This document shows positions 12,283-25,085 of a DNA stretch of 64,000 bases, one piece after another. A program made the translations under genes and the position numbers. The stretch is taken from contig CM060076.1 in assembly GCA_030533445.1 (NCBI GenBank), positions 27,691,103 to 27,755,102 of the forward strand, written 5' to 3'. Position 1 is the stretch's first letter. The number at the start of each line of letters is the position of its first letter. The DNA is from Cyprinodon diabolis. Lineage: Eukaryota > Chordata > Actinopteri > Cyprinodontiformes > Cyprinodontidae. The notes under the pieces were generated by a model, which searched no databases, had not been told where the DNA came from, and saw only the letters and a list, made by a program, of their open reading frames with translations.

Positions 12283-14279
12283 AAGCTCCTGTTTCCCAAT
12301 AAAACCTCAGACTTGTCTAATTCCACTGAGGTGTTATGTCTGCTGGGTGCAGCGCAACTCCCAGCCTGGGGATGCTCTGCAGTATTTACCAATATTGAAA
12401 TAGCTCTGGATGAAGTGAGTATTAAATCAGGAATGTGCTTGTGGCAGATCTCCACCCTTGATAATATGGGGTGTTTTTTTCTCCCAAGTGGTTTTGCCCA
12501 CTTGTTTTTCTCAGTGTTTTTTTTTTCCTCCCGTTGCAATGCTCTTTCTTCCAGTAAAACAGTGTGTGTGGGGAGTTTCAAGTGTGTGTGCGTGTTTGTG
12601 ATTTTTTTTAAAGAAGGCTTGTTTTTATTCCGGTCGCTGTCTGTGTTTGTCGTTATACTATCTTTACAAGTCTCGGGTTGTAAGCTGGAATGTAGTCACA
12701 CATGTCCAAAGAACACAATAAAATCTGCGGGTTTCACTTCCTATGTACTGGCTCTTGGCTATGCAGTACTCATTTATCTTGCTTATTCACATAGTTAGGC
12801 GAGCTATAAAAAACGCTAGCTTCCCTGGCCTGTTGCGGTAAATGGATGTTTTTAAGCTTCTGAATTTGGACATTACAGGAAAACGTTACCATCTTGTTTA
12901 ACAGTAAGCAGGCTCTGGATTTCGTAATTCTTTATTTTTTTGGACCATCAATACAAATCTTGACATATATATTATACCTTTCTGGTTAAATAGCGAAATT
13001 GAGGATGCATTCCAGAAGTGTGGTAGGAGTTTTATCATTTAACTTGAACAAGAGGATCAGTAGTGTGTTTCTATTGCAAGTACTTTTACCATTCATTGAA
13101 GGTGCTACACTCATTCAGCTTTTTATTTATTTATTTATTTGTTTTACTGTGCCACATTATTTAGTAGCCAAAATGATAGCCTACTTCTTTGTCTGTCCCA
13201 ATGTACAATTTACACAGCTTGATGATTTGGTCAGACAGAGACCACACGATGAAGGCGATATACCACAGAGCAAGTGGCAAAAGGATCAGAAACATGCAAT
13301 GAAAAGTGCAATGAAGTGGATGAGGTCACCCACATTCAACAAGCGAAAATCAAGAGACTCACGGCCTCAAAATTAAAGATGATCATTTCTCTGACCTACA
13401 ACATTTATGCCTCCACCACTGAACAACTTACACAAGTTTAGAGTTTTGCTTTTCTATTTTTTTCTTCCCTTCAGGAAAGTCTGTGCATACATTCATTGAA
13501 GCTGAGAGCAGACAAACCACATTAGAGGAGGATTCAAACTTAAGCCAATTAAAAAATGAAGAGAGGAGGAGGGGTTGTAACAAGAAAATAAATGTCATAA
13601 AACAGCTGCGGTCAGTGTTTGTGTGACACTTCACAGGCTTTCTTAAAGAAGCGGACAGAAGAAAGGCTTTAGGTATAATGATGGGAATGGGGGATGTGGA
13701 ACTGAAAAGACAGTTTTACTTTAGCGTGGTTTGTTGCAATTGATTTTTTTTCCTTTTTTAAGTATTAAGTGATTACGCAAAGGTCAATAGTTCTCCATAA
13801 GTCTTTATCTTGCCACACAAACAGCATTTGGTATGTTAACTACTAACATTTTTAAAAAGGGAGTTTTTATTTTTTTTAAGAAAATTGCATGAATGAGCTT
13901 GAACCCCAAAAGCATGCCCCTAGCTGGCAATTTAGTTCACTAATTGGTTACAGTTAGGTTGAAGCTGCATCTTAAGGTAAGGTGATATTGAGATATATTT
14001 ACTCAATCTCCTGAGAATCCACCAGCTTTTCAGGTAACACCTACAGAGACCAACGGTTTCCATTTCACCAGAATTCATCATTCATCATTGAAAGTGAAAT
14101 ACCTTGACAGGAACTGAAATAAGCCAAAATGAATTTCACAAATTATTTCCATGATATCTCTGTAAACTTTAAAAATGTATTGCAGTTAACTATAGCAAAA
14201 TAGCATTTTAAAGCTAAATTTGTACAGAACTTTATATTATTGTCTGTTTAATAGCATAATATTTAATATGGATCAAATG
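12283..14279. other. Non-coding DNA, no recognised element
   Basis: No gene or repeat family was recognised. The longest open stretch (12999-13376, plus strand) has no known motif and a low-complexity middle (FIYLFICF). A T-rich, GT-containing area lies at 12470-12660. 11934-12066, between the LTR-like sequence and the GATA array, is also featureless. Confidence 0.5.
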
Positions 14280-14425
14280 TTATATTCCGTCATTCAGTAC
14301 TTGAGTAGCTGTACTGATTTCACTGTTACTCAAGTAATGTTTGAGTGGTAACTTTTAACTTGAACTTGAGTAAATATGTGTTTAAGTAGTATGTGCAGTT
14401 TGTAGATACATGTCCCACCTTTAAA
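14280..14425. mobile_element. hAT-like repeat remnant (ACTTGAGTA-rich)
   Basis: Repeated ACTTGAGTA / TACTCAAGTA phrases (CAGTACTTGAGTAGC, GTTACTCAAGTAATG, AACTTGAGTAAAT) end in ACATGTCCCACCTTT. This resembles the end of fish hAT elements with a terminus like CAAAGGTGGG and subterminal ACTCAAGTA repeats, in the opposite direction to the one at 7641. It is heavily decayed, and no duplication was found. Confidence 0.4.
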
Positions 14426-14429
14426 TAAA

Positions 14430-15492
14430 TAGCAAATAACAGTGCAAGTTGGATCCAAGCTGTACAGCCTAACAGTAAGGGTAGATAATAAAAAAGTTTT
14501 TACAAAAATAAAATCCAAGAGTCTAAGAATAATAAATAAAAACAAGCATTTAATAGAAAAGATTTAAATAAAAAAATGTAGTGTGTTCTCTTTTGACCCA
14601 TATTGTAGATTAAATAAAATTCTGCATTGCGAAAGTGTAAAACTATGTCAATGGTGCAGCTTGAGACTTTGGATAAAATTAATCTTTTTATTTGAGCTAA
14701 AACAACAAAAGAGGATGAATGGAATGATATGTTATAGTGATATCTTTATATTTCAGCCATATTTTTACTCATCACCCCAAATCAGCGGTCGGCAAAAAGA
14801 TTGTTAGTTTTTGGGAACCTGGGATGATGTCAGGTTTCAAAGCTCTAAACTTGCTTCAAGTTCAATCACCCAGACTCTTTTTTGCTGTCATTACCCATAA
14901 ACAGAGCCTCCACAATTACCAACAATTAGAGAGTAAACTTCCACCTACTGTTACCGAATGATTTTTTTGTATGTTTTAAGGGGCCTTATGAATAAATCTG
15001 TGTGCAGAGATGTTTGTTTTTTCATTTGGACCACAATCTTCTAATCCCGAAGCACCTCGAAGTATTTACAGAAACAAGCCATAACAGGATCAGTCTCTGA
15101 ACAATCCAACAGATCAAAGGGAGGGGCCGCTGCCTACATAAATATGGAAATAAGATGACTCAGTGGGAATTTAGGGTGTAACGGAGACTCTATGGCAGAC
15201 AAGAGACATTGATTGGGAGACAAACAAGAGAAAGAGTCTTGTCTTAATCCAGGACCCTGATGTTGACCATTTATTACACTAGTCAAACTGCAGTGGAGTT
15301 TGTTTCATAGTTGCAAGTTTAAACATTTCAGGGGGTGATTTAATCCATCATCTTTGGATATCGATTAAGTTGTTAATTTAATCTGGAATTATTTAAAATT
15401 TAAGCATTTCAGAGACATATGTCTGGCTCATTCTTTCGGATGATTCATAACATAGAACTTCCTAATATATAAGTACATAGTAGTGTCTAACC
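14430..15492. other. Non-coding DNA
   Basis: No gene was recognised. CAGCGGTCGGCAAAAAG at 14784 resembles a hAT terminus but has no partner. A GC-richer unique piece at 15030-15240 contains a TATA-like ATAAATATGG. It is otherwise featureless. Confidence 0.45.
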
Positions 15493-15500
15493 TGCTGTAG

Positions 15501-16029
15501 TAGGGGTGGAACGGTTCACAAAATCCACGGTACGGTTTGGGTCACAGTTTCGTGGTCACGGTTTTCAGTTCGGTTCGGTATATGTTGATTGTTAGCCTGA
15601 CATGTTGGTCGTGTTGCTGTTAGCATAAACAAAACGTGTTGCACAATGCTTGCGCACTTTTATCTGCAACTTTCTTTCTGCCGTCATCGTAGGTCACTCT
15701 AAATGCAAAGTGGTCCCATACAGCAGACCTATAATGTGCTGCTGGCGCGTCTTCCAACTCCTGTTCTTTCCCACTCGCCATACACACACAATTCTCCACA
15801 ACAACTGACTTTTTTCTGCTACACCCGGCTACGCAGCTGCGCTTCTTCTTCTTGTTTACTCCTGGTGGTTGGCTTTGGTCGCAGTACCGCCACCTTCTGC
15901 TCTGGAGTGTAAACGCTTCGCCTATGAGAAAAAGGAGCAGCGCATTAACCTAACGTAACACATGCGAATTGAACCGAGACAGTCGAACCGAACGGTTCGG
16001 ACGGTTTTCATAAACCATTCCATTGCCTA
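15501..16029. mobile_element. hAT MITE, 529 bp, with perfect 8-bp target duplication
   Basis: Seen: TGCTGTAG stands immediately before the element (15493-15500) and immediately after it (16030-16037). The left end is TAGGGGTGGAACGGTT and the right end read in reverse is TAGGCAATGGAATGGTT. Subterminal CGGTTCG/CGAACCG motifs are repeated at both ends. Known: TAG/CAG-starting short inverted ends plus 8-bp duplication define hAT elements. No transposase remnant is visible, so it moved using an enzyme from elsewhere. The interior is GC-richer than its surroundings. Confidence 0.88.
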
Positions 16030-16037
16030 TGCTGTAG

Positions 16038-17839
16038 TAGTAGAAGATGTACTCTAAAATAGTAAACTCTAATTTTGCCTAAATCAGCAGTCATTTCTAT
16101 TTTTCGACAAATAAACTATGGGGAGCTTTGGCTTTGGAAGAAAAGTGTCATATCAGTCTTGTCCAAGAAAATATCCAAGTGTTGAATGACTTTAGGGAGA
16201 TAGTGAACATGGCTTAGATCAGCCTTGTTATAATTCTGGCAACCATTGTATATCTTAGGTGTCACTTACTGGTCTGGTCAGTACTGCTCATTGCAAGACA
16301 TAAAAACCGCAGCAGATGTTATACAATGGTTATTCATTTGACCCCACCAATAGCATTTATATAATGGGAGACATATTGAAGTAACAGTAGCCAGGCTCCT
16401 AAAGGGATCACCTTTGTGACATTGTATACTGATTGCAATGCCATTTTTCAGGAGATTTACGGAGATTTACCATAATCTGTGAAATAAACCAGACTGTTTA
16501 CTTAAAGGTCTACAATTGACTTCTCACTTATTGTTATAAGCAAAGAGGTGAGTCCGTAACAAACAAAATTCCATCTGAGGATATTCAACACTACCTCTAA
16601 GAGCATGACAGAAGAGATCAATCATCCAGGTAAAGCTTGGAGTAGATTTTCTATTTCATAAAGGGGAAAGCTTAGTTTGTGCTCTTGTGGTTGGGGGTGT
16701 GGATGGGTCTACTTATTGAATGTCACCCTTAGGGGGAGATGCACATGTACCACAGAACGTTGTTGGGGGATTACATTATAATTCCCATGTGGCTAGGGGG
16801 TTCAGACATGCTAATATGCCACAAGATGTAGCTTAGGGAACTCCTGCCTCGGACAATGTTCCATTTCTCTACAATTCTTCTGTTGGTCAAATTACTGATA
16901 AGAACCTTTAAAGTTACATCTCAAATCAACAGCATGTTTTATTGAGTATACATTCAGCGATAAGGCAACCTCTTTCTTCTCTTTGTCCAGTGACGTGCTG
17001 CTAAAGAAGGAATTCAAGCAATTGAACCAGCTGTATTTGAGCAGCGACAGTCCCAAAATGTGCTCTTGATATTTTCCCTGTGGATGTTTTACTCATATAA
17101 TCTCCTCATAGTTTTTTGGGGTTTTTTTGACATATGAAACATTTAGTTAAATTCCTGAACTGAGGGAAATGAACTGAGCAGTGGAGAGCATTTAAGCTAA
17201 AATACTTCATCCCATTTTTTCCTCATGTAGTCCTCATAATATAACCTAGTCAGAACTGCTTTATCTCTTTCAACTCTGCATTCAACGGCTTGTTGACCGC
17301 GAACAACATACAGCTTTAAATCCATGCAGTGAAGTCCTTTGCCATGTACCAGGTACATAAGATGAGTAGCTCTTCCAGACCATGAATATTACTAAGGTAA
17401 TAATTATCTGCTGGATGCTGGCTCTGTGGCTAGGTATGGATTCAAGAGAAACATAAGTCAGCATTTGAGCACTTTAAAATTTAAAACTTAACTGGAAAGT
17501 TGGCAACCAAACTTTGGTGGGAAACATAATCCCTGTAACCAATGTTTATATGCACAGGAGATAAATTTTGGTGAAGGAATTGTCAGTTTTCCATTTGAGT
17601 GCAGTTCAAAATTAAAAACAGCCCCATTCATAAAAAAGTATGAAGAAAGTAAGTCTGAAGACGAAGGATAATTATAAAAGACTGTTCCTTCCTGGTGGGG
17701 TGTCATTCTCTTCCTTTAGCAAATAAATTTAGGAATCTGTGAGTGTTGTGCGCCTGTGGTGGTAGGGTGAAGCAGGGAATAGATAGAACGTATTCCTTAT
17801 AAATGTGGACGAAAGAAAAATAAGATGTTTTTTTCTTTT
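16038..17839. other. Non-coding DNA
   Basis: No gene, RNA gene or repeat family was recognised. Several short G-rich runs (TTAGGGGGAGATG, TTGGGGGATTAC) lie between 16690 and 16810. Confidence 0.45.
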
Positions 17840-17844
17840 ATTTC

Positions 17845-18559
17845 TGTCATGATCGGTTCTGAATTAAACCCACATGCAGAACACTACAAAGGAGACTGAT
17901 GAAAAGTTTAACAGAGTTTATTTGAGGTTGGTACAAAAACAAGATAACGTTCAGGAAACAGGTCCGGGCTGGATATTCAGGCGTCTGCAGAGATGACAGT
18001 TTGGTTAACCAGGTGGATTTGAGAAGTTGTAGAGATTTCAGATTTTCTCAGAAAATATCTTGGTTTGGTCCTGGCTTTCTTCTCTGAGGGAGGGAACCGG
18101 TTGGGTCCAGAGACTGTTGGTTTAGCAGAGTGCTCAGCAGCTGCAGCGTCTAACTTCTGACTGTTTGTCTGACCTTGGCTTGAGTGATTAGCTCTCATCC
18201 AGAGAGCAGCAAGTGGATGCCAAAGTGAGATCTTCAGGTTTGGCTCTCTAGGGCAGGAAGGCAGGTTCAGGTTAAGCTCTCCCAGAGCTTCACACGAGAG
18301 ACAGGTTTTCCTAGGAGCGAGAAGACAAGGCTGGTTAGAGTTAGGTTTAACTCTGAGACAAAGTTCAAAGATTTTAGAGGCTCAGGTTCGCTAACCAAAC
18401 TTAGCTAACACTGCGGCGTCGAAGGAAGGTCTGGCAGCTGCTTAAGTAGTGGAGGTCCTCTAATGGGCTGATGAGCTCCAGGTGTGCTGGAGGGCTCCAG
18501 CCCAGAGGACCCACGGCGCACTCTGCTGGAGAAAGGTGGAACTTCTCCAGATCCCAACA
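17845..18559 (-). mobile_element. Solo LTR, 715 bp, with 5-bp target duplication
   Basis: Seen: ATTTC flanks the element on both sides (17840-17844 and 18560-18564). On the minus strand the sequence runs from TGTTGGGATC to GATCATGACA, giving TG...CA ends. An AATAAA lies on the minus strand close to the end (complement of 17918-17930), as expected for an LTR polyadenylation signal. Known: LTR retroelements leave 4-6-bp duplications, and recombination between two LTRs leaves a solo copy. No gag or pol sequence is next to it. Superfamily (probably Gypsy/Ty3 or endogenous-retrovirus-like) cannot be fixed without pol. Confidence 0.85.
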
Positions 18560-18859
18560 ATTTCTTTGCATATTGGCAGCCTTCAATTACATATAAAATA
18601 GGTATAAAGCTAAAAAATAATGCTTTTTAAGCAATTTAACAAAAAATGTATTTACAGCTTCTAGCAGATGTCTTTAAAATATGTAACACTGTTATTGAAT
18701 CAGTGGCTCTGCTCTATTGTCTTTGCTCTGTGCTAATACTGAAGTTGCACATCGCTATTGTGTTCACCACGTGCGTGTTCACATGCACATTTCTGACACG
18801 TGCAGCTACACCAGGAAACTATGGTCCTTGTTTATACATGAATAATTAATCTGTTTTAA

Positions 18860-18981
18860 AGTGTAGTAAATGGCTAATACATTACTAACTTTTACAAATT
18901 AAATAGCTACAGTGCTAGTTACTGGAAAAGTAACGTCGATTCTGTAACGTGTTACCTAATAACGCATTAGTCCCAATACTG
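18860..18981. mobile_element. hAT terminal fragment (TAACG-rich)
   Basis: GTTACTGGAAAAGTAACGTC, TGTAACGTGTTACC, TAATAACGCATTAG and the end TCCCAATACTG match from memory a common fish hAT terminus of the form 'TAACGCGTTAC ... CAACACTG'. The other end and the 8-bp duplication were not located. 18565-18859, to its left, is featureless. Confidence 0.5.
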
Positions 18982-19259
18982 CAAAACAAGGACATGTTAA
19001 ATATGCTTCCTTTTTAGGGTCGATGATCTTAGCTCCAGCAACAAAGGACATAGCTCTGGTCATCTGTTATTGGGGTAGAGTTGCTTCTCTGTTTCAAATG
19101 AGGAAGCTTTGGGATCTGATTTGTCTACCTCTGGTCCTTCCTTAGAACAACTATGAAAAGAACCTGGGTTAGAAACAAAAACTGCTTGTAGAAAGGTACT
19201 GCACATTCCTGCTTTTTGGGAGTGCCTTGGGTCTAGCTTTGACTTCGCATTCGTAAGCA

Positions 19260-19579
19260 CGGGTCTGATCCCTTGCCTGTCGTCCAGTCACCAATACATC
19301 AGCGCCTGGGACTCTCTGTGCTGCGACCGCTGAGCCGCGTTGGCAGCTGGCTAAATGGAACCATCCTCACCCTATGGCCTAGGATTGAACTATAAGACTC
19401 ACACGTTGGTTATCATCCACTACCAGAAAGACTGGTAGTCACTAACCTGCTGTCTCTTCCTGCAGAGGTTCCTACTTTAGATGTCCACGCCGCTCACTCC
19501 AGCTCAGTTTTCAATAAACATTTTGAGAAATCTGTTTGTCCGCTTTGAATACTAGATCCCACTGTTCTGACCTTGAACA
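19260..19579 (+). mobile_element. LTR-like fragment
   Basis: The order CTGCTGTCTCTTCCTGCAGA, CACTCCAGCTCAGTTTTCAA, AATAAACATTTTGAG, then GTCCGCTTTGAATACTAG and GACCTTGAACA has the layout of a fish LTR 3' part: polyadenylation signal, GT-rich stretch, then a 'TTTGAATCC'-type end. The 5' end and target duplication are not identified. The upstream part (19000-19260) may belong to the same repeat. Confidence 0.35.
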
Positions 19580-20084
19580 ATCGTAGCTTGAAGATTTTTG
19601 CCTTGTGAGTTACTTGCAAAGTAAAATTATTTCGACAGTGGTTTTGGAAAAATAGGTATTTCGATTTAAGTGGCCTTTTGCCCCATTATGGTACAAGACA
19701 TTTTTTGCTATGGTTAGTAACAGTCCCTCATTAACTTTAGCACCTTTGCAATATATGCTTTATTCTGCTGTTAATTTGTACAGTTCACAGTAAAACATCT
19801 TCAGCTCTTGAACAGGAGGTTCTTCCTCATTAACTATGAGATTGCTAGCCATTTCTGTGTTTATACTTGCATTTAACTGTTAGAATATATAAACTGTACC
19901 AATCTGGAAATCATACCCAGAGTTTAACAGTAAGTCTGGTTAAATACTGGGTAGACAAATTCTGAGTTCTTTTCCTATATCTTTGCTGATTTATTTTGAT
20001 ATGCCCTTGATGTCAAGCAAGAGAGCAGCATGTTTGAGATGTAGCTTTAGTGTAAATGCACAGGTGTGCTTCTCTTCGACTCAG

Positions 20085-20165
20085 TCCATCCATTGTTTAT
20101 ACTAATTTAGTGCAGGGTCATAGGGGAAAGATATGTACACCTAAGACAGATGACCAGTCCATTCT
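20085..20165 (-). mobile_element. SINE/L2-type 3' tail fragment
   Basis: On the minus strand this carries a decayed version of the tail seen at 40290-40385. Plus-strand landmarks are CCATCCATTGTTTATACTAA, GCAGGGTCATAGGGG and ATGACCAGTCCATTC. It is about 80 bases long with no head, so it is a truncated copy. Confidence 0.45.
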
Positions 20166-23100
20166 TTTTTATCATTATTAATCCTTAATTTATACAGAAA
20201 CAAATTTTGAGACTCATGGTATCATTTAATAGATAAACCTGTTACAAACTTTAATAGCAATAACAAAAGAAGCAATGACATTTTTAAAGACCAGTACCAT
20301 CCAGCACCAGCAGGGGTTTTCGCATTAAAGATACACAGAGTGCAGTGCAGTCAGAATTATTGGGCAGTTTTAGAGAGAGCAATTAACATAACATTCATCC
20401 TCATAGTAATCTTAAAATTTACAGTTTGAATAAAGGTTGCTTATGTCCTTTGTGAACTCTTTATGTAAATACCTTGTTCATCTTCATTTTACCTCCTCTT
20501 ACCCAAAATAAATAACAATGTATTTATGTTTAGTGAGTTTTGCTTGCTAACTGTATGCTATAGAGTTTGTGTGTTTGCAAAACAAAAAAAGTAATATTGG
20601 CACACGGATTAATATTCAAAGAAATAGGACTTTTAACTACAAAGGTTTGGTGCCAATTTATAGTGTATGAACTGTTATCTAAAGAAGACGGATTTACTCC
20701 CTTTTATCTTCCATGCAAGGCAAACATTAAAAGGAATACTTTTGCTTGAACCCTCACTGAGAGGGTTTCCCTTTAACAGCATAATCGAGGTTGATGCTGG
20801 AAACCCACTTTTACGACTTCCCATTTTAATTTCAGCTTCAAACATAAAGGCATTTGTTATATAATAAATGCCTGTAACATCCAGGGGAAAAACCTATAAC
20901 TCACTCCAGTTGGGTAATGTCTTCCATTTGTTTAGTCAGAAAAAGTTTTGGTTCAGGATCAGAGACAAATCTACTTTGAAAGTGAGCAGGCCGGCCATTG
21001 ATCAGTCAATTCCTCCACAGTGAAAAACAAGACAAAGCCTCTCAGTAGTCTTAACAAAAACTCCAAGTATCACAGCCTGTTTTGTAGTATTGTAAGAAAA
21101 CTCCATGTCAGTGTTTCATCTCAAGAAGCCCACATGCTGTTGCTTTATTACCCCCCACCCTGCCCACCCACACATTTGGCTCATTCTCTCTGAAAGTAGA
21201 AAGACTAGGCACACATGAGCCACACAAACATAAACAGCTATGAGAAAGAACGGTTTGATTTTGCACTATCCTGCAGACAGCATAACAAAATCGCTCCGTT
21301 TAAGTGTTGGTCTTGATTACAGATTTAAGATGCTGATTTGTGGCCAGAAGGTTGTTGAAAAGTTGGAATGGTTGGAACCTCATATTTACGGTGACATTTA
21401 CACACTGGAGCAGAGCTACTTTGTGGCCACTAGCTGATGATTTTGGATATTTTTACAGCTACTAGGTGTGAAAGCGTGTAACTCTGAATCACAGTAGGGA
21501 CTAAAAGGAGAATTTTTGCTATGCTGATGTCTTTGTATGAAGCAGAAAATCAGACAAAACTTTTTCATAGTCTCTAAACAAATGAGGTAAAGAACTAATA
21601 AAATTAACAACGCCTCCTGTTTCTTATATACAAAAAGCAGCAGTTAATGGCTCTAAACTGCTGAGTGTCCTAAATTAAACCAATGTGTTGGAAATTCTGC
21701 TTCTGCTATGCAAAGGTTAGTCCAAATTTATGCAGCATTTTGTTGCCACTAGGGGGCAGTGCCAGGAACATTTGATCTGCATGTAAGTTTGCTTCTAATT
21801 AAATAGTGTATTGGTTGTTGTCTGATCCTTTAGCTCAGTGATGTTATTTCTTCTCTGCACTGATTTTAATAGGTACATTTTTCTAGTAAAGTTTTTTCCA
21901 ATTAACATCATACAGACAGAATAACTTGAATAACTTGCCTTTTGGAGAACTTGAAGTTTCAAGTTCGGACTTTTGGGATAGTTCTAAGTTTAAGCTCCAC
22001 ATCATGGTAAATTCAATCATTTTTGCAATGTAAATAATTAGGCATGTAAGGTAAGTTCAGGAGACCAACATAAATCCACCGAGAGGCTGAGTCGTTCATT
22101 TTCTGACCGTTTTCATTAAACAAGGTCTGCTGAGATTGAAAAAAGCCTTCCATAACTTTACCAAGGAAAAAATAAGAAACTTGGATTAAGCTGCAATATA
22201 ACTGAACAAACATTAATTGTAGCAATCATAACGGTCAACAAAAAGTATTTTGACCTATTCTCCCAATCTCCTCCATGGCCGCTTAAAAAAATCTCCAACC
22301 ATATTTACCTATTTATTGATTAACATACAATAAGAAAACAATAACATTTTAAAACTGACAAATTACCATGATTTCAATTACAGCTTAAAAAGCTGAGCAT
22401 AATTTCAGAATTTCTAAATAACTTTATTATCTGCTTGTGTGTAAAAGTGTTGGCAAATAAAATGGTTGATGTCAAGTTTAACATCAGTTTTAAAAACAAA
22501 GAGATTTTAGCGCTTAGATTGTCATATTCCTCTTATACTTTAGCTTTTCCTCACTATAAGGAAAGTCAGCAGTCAGTTTTGAGACTGGACTCATATGGCA
22601 TCACTCATATGTGTCTGTCTTATATCATGTACTTATCACTGACCAATTCCTGTGCAGGCATCTGACATCGTTCTGCAACTCATAGCGTGGAACTTCAGAT
22701 ATCAATTGAAACCATGTGCCTCATATTAAACACTTCCCCTCCACTTCAAATAAATCAGCCATAGTTGATGTTCACATTTTATTGCAGCTGTATTAGGCTG
22801 CGTCATCCCAGTCAAACTGCAGATATTCCATTGGTTTCTGCAGTGCAGCTACTGTTCTGTAGTTCAGATGTGCTAAAAGTGGAAAAAATAGGTAGATGGT
22901 TCTTATTCTGTGGTAGAAGTGCTTTTGATGGTATTTTGGCTGCTCATAAAGCTTGGTCAGAAGAAATCTTGTTAATAATACTTTGCAAGTAACAATAAAT
23001 GTGAGCCTATGAATCTTATATAGTTTTGACTAAAGTAGATGAATGAAAACCAGGAAGAAGAGATGCTGACATTGATTCATGTCTTTTATTTATTTCTATA

Positions 23101-24359
23101 GACAAAAAAAAACAACAAAAAAATAAAACCTGACTAACTTCTAGTAATGGTTTCAAAAAACAGCAGGACATGCCGATATCTAAGCTCAGCAAATAAGCTG
23201 GCAGTAGAAACTCATAACAAGATTTTAAAAACATGGTAATTAAAGGAGGTTATTTAATATCGCATGTTTGAGGAAAGAATGATATAAAATCATCTCGCGT
23301 CCCAGTTTCTTTTTTTTTATTTACAAGTTATTCTTGATAAAGGTTTAAATGAAAATTGCTAAATTTTGCCCCACATATTTTAGACTCTTTAGTGCAACTT
23401 TGAATATCTTAACTTCTAATTAATTAATTACACCTACTGTAAACCACATAATGGAACTAATCATGATATACAATTGGTAAAGAGTTTTTTTTTAAGTTTA
23501 TCAAAATATTAAGATATATGTAGTTTAACAAATTGCTGTTTACCTAAGTCAGTGTGTTGTTTTTACACAAAATTGCATTTCCCCCATGGAATAGACAAAC
23601 CAGAAGTATATTCGAAATGCAATTTCAAGAATTATCTTTGTATATAGTAACTTTTACGTACAGAATCTTCAAAAATGCATTGTCAGTGAGCAACTGTGAC
23701 TTTAATTTACCTCACACACAGTGTACCCCATCCTTAAGAGCCTCAATGAGTGCACAAATGAAGCTCTTCATTTCTCCATTTCCTCCTGCTGTAATTCTCT
23801 GTGATAAAATAATCTTATAGGTAAGGGTCAGACCTCAGGAGAGGATGACACGCTTCTGACTCTCCTCATCTATCCAGGCCTTTCATTACTAATCTCCATG
23901 CAGCTCCATCTTGCGTGAAACCTCAACTTTATAGCCTTAACCTCAGTCCACGGCCCTGAGACAGCAAGGCAGCCAGCCCCCCTTGGAAAGGCATACTGCC
24001 TTTGTGTGGCTGGACCCTCTCAGCTTGTCTGCCTCTTATTATTCCCCCATTCAAGATCCAAATCAAAGCCAGCTCGCATATGAAACGCGTTTGAGGTTTA
24101 AAGTCTAGCACAACTACGGCAGCTACTATTTCCAACTCTGCATGATGGATCAATATTCATGTTTCCACTATAAGACCTATAGAGAAGGACATTCTGCTGC
24201 AACTAATCAATCCAATGTTATGTATATATTATTAGATTTTAGCCAAACTAATAAAGTCTTAGTGATATATTTAGTTATGCCGATTTTTATTTTTGATTTT
24301 AATTAATACTAGCTCATTCTTGTTGCAGGACATGATTATAGTGTATCTCTTTACGCTCC
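20166..24359. other. Unique AT-rich non-coding DNA
   Basis: No gene or repeat family was recognised. The only notable site is the CTCF-like motif at 21746. The piece at 23870-24160 is GC-richer and looks single-copy. Open frames are short and without motifs. Confidence 0.45.
21746..21759 (+). promoter_or_regulatory. CTCF-like binding site
   Basis: Seen: CCACTAGGGGGCAG, followed by TGCC. Known: this agrees with the core vertebrate CTCF consensus (CCASYAGRKGGCRS) at every position. CTCF bound at such sites can block enhancers or anchor chromatin loops. Inferred: a possible domain boundary or loop anchor in this gene-poor stretch. Binding depends on methylation and cell type and cannot be read from the sequence. 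Confidence 0.5.
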
Positions 24360-25085
24360 GGGTTTGATAACTGGTAAGTCAGAAGGAGTGCCAGCAAGCT
24401 GGAGACAGAGAAATGTGAAGTAGACAGAGTTTTTTTACAGCTCGCTCTTTATTTAATCTAGCAGGAGTGGAAATGAAACGACAGCTGCAGCGCTTTCACA
24501 TACTCCCCCTGACAGTGATGACGGATGCTTTTTGATTCCCCGTCTTTCTGATGTTCGCTTTTTCTACGGTGCCCTTCAATAAATATTTCTAAGTCTGTCA
24601 GTGAATTCTGAAATTCCATCGATGAACTCTGTCCAGAAAAATAAACGGGGCAGTAGCAGCAGTTGGCCTGGATGGGGAGTTGTTATTTTGTTTCGGGGCG
24701 ATTGACAGGGAGTCTTCAGAGAAATATTGCTTATTTTGCTTCGTTCCAGATTCGAGCTTCTGACAGTTTGTGTGAAAAACTGAAAACTGGATTGCTGTTT
24801 AAACACAGTTCCTCTGCTCTATAATTACAAGCTCCATTCACACAGATGGATTTTACAGACAGCCACAGAATGAGGATTATTGTTCAGACCTACACATCCC
24901 TGCAATCTCTAACAAATAGCAGTCAAATCACAATTAGAGGGAAAAACCCAATAGGTTTCCTCATCGTATTACTCATTGCATTTGCATCAATCTATGCCTG
25001 CTGCTTAAGGATTGAACTAGAGACCTTGGAAATCCCATTGAGGGCAATTTGTTGGATAGGATTTGGGAAAAAAATGTGGTGAAAC
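24360..25085. promoter_or_regulatory. Candidate conserved non-coding block
   Basis: About 700 bases without repeat signature, with mixed composition in an AT-rich neighbourhood, homeodomain-type cores (CTATAATTACAAG near 24820), and GC-richer unique phrases (GTTTCGGGGCGATTGACAGG near 24690). No frame is open across it. This is the texture of vertebrate developmental enhancers, but the call rests on appearance only. Confidence 0.2.

Noticed and set aside
12999..13376. 125-codon plus-strand frame
   Set aside because: No motif, low-complexity middle, no neighbouring exon or splice context; could be chance in AT-rich DNA.
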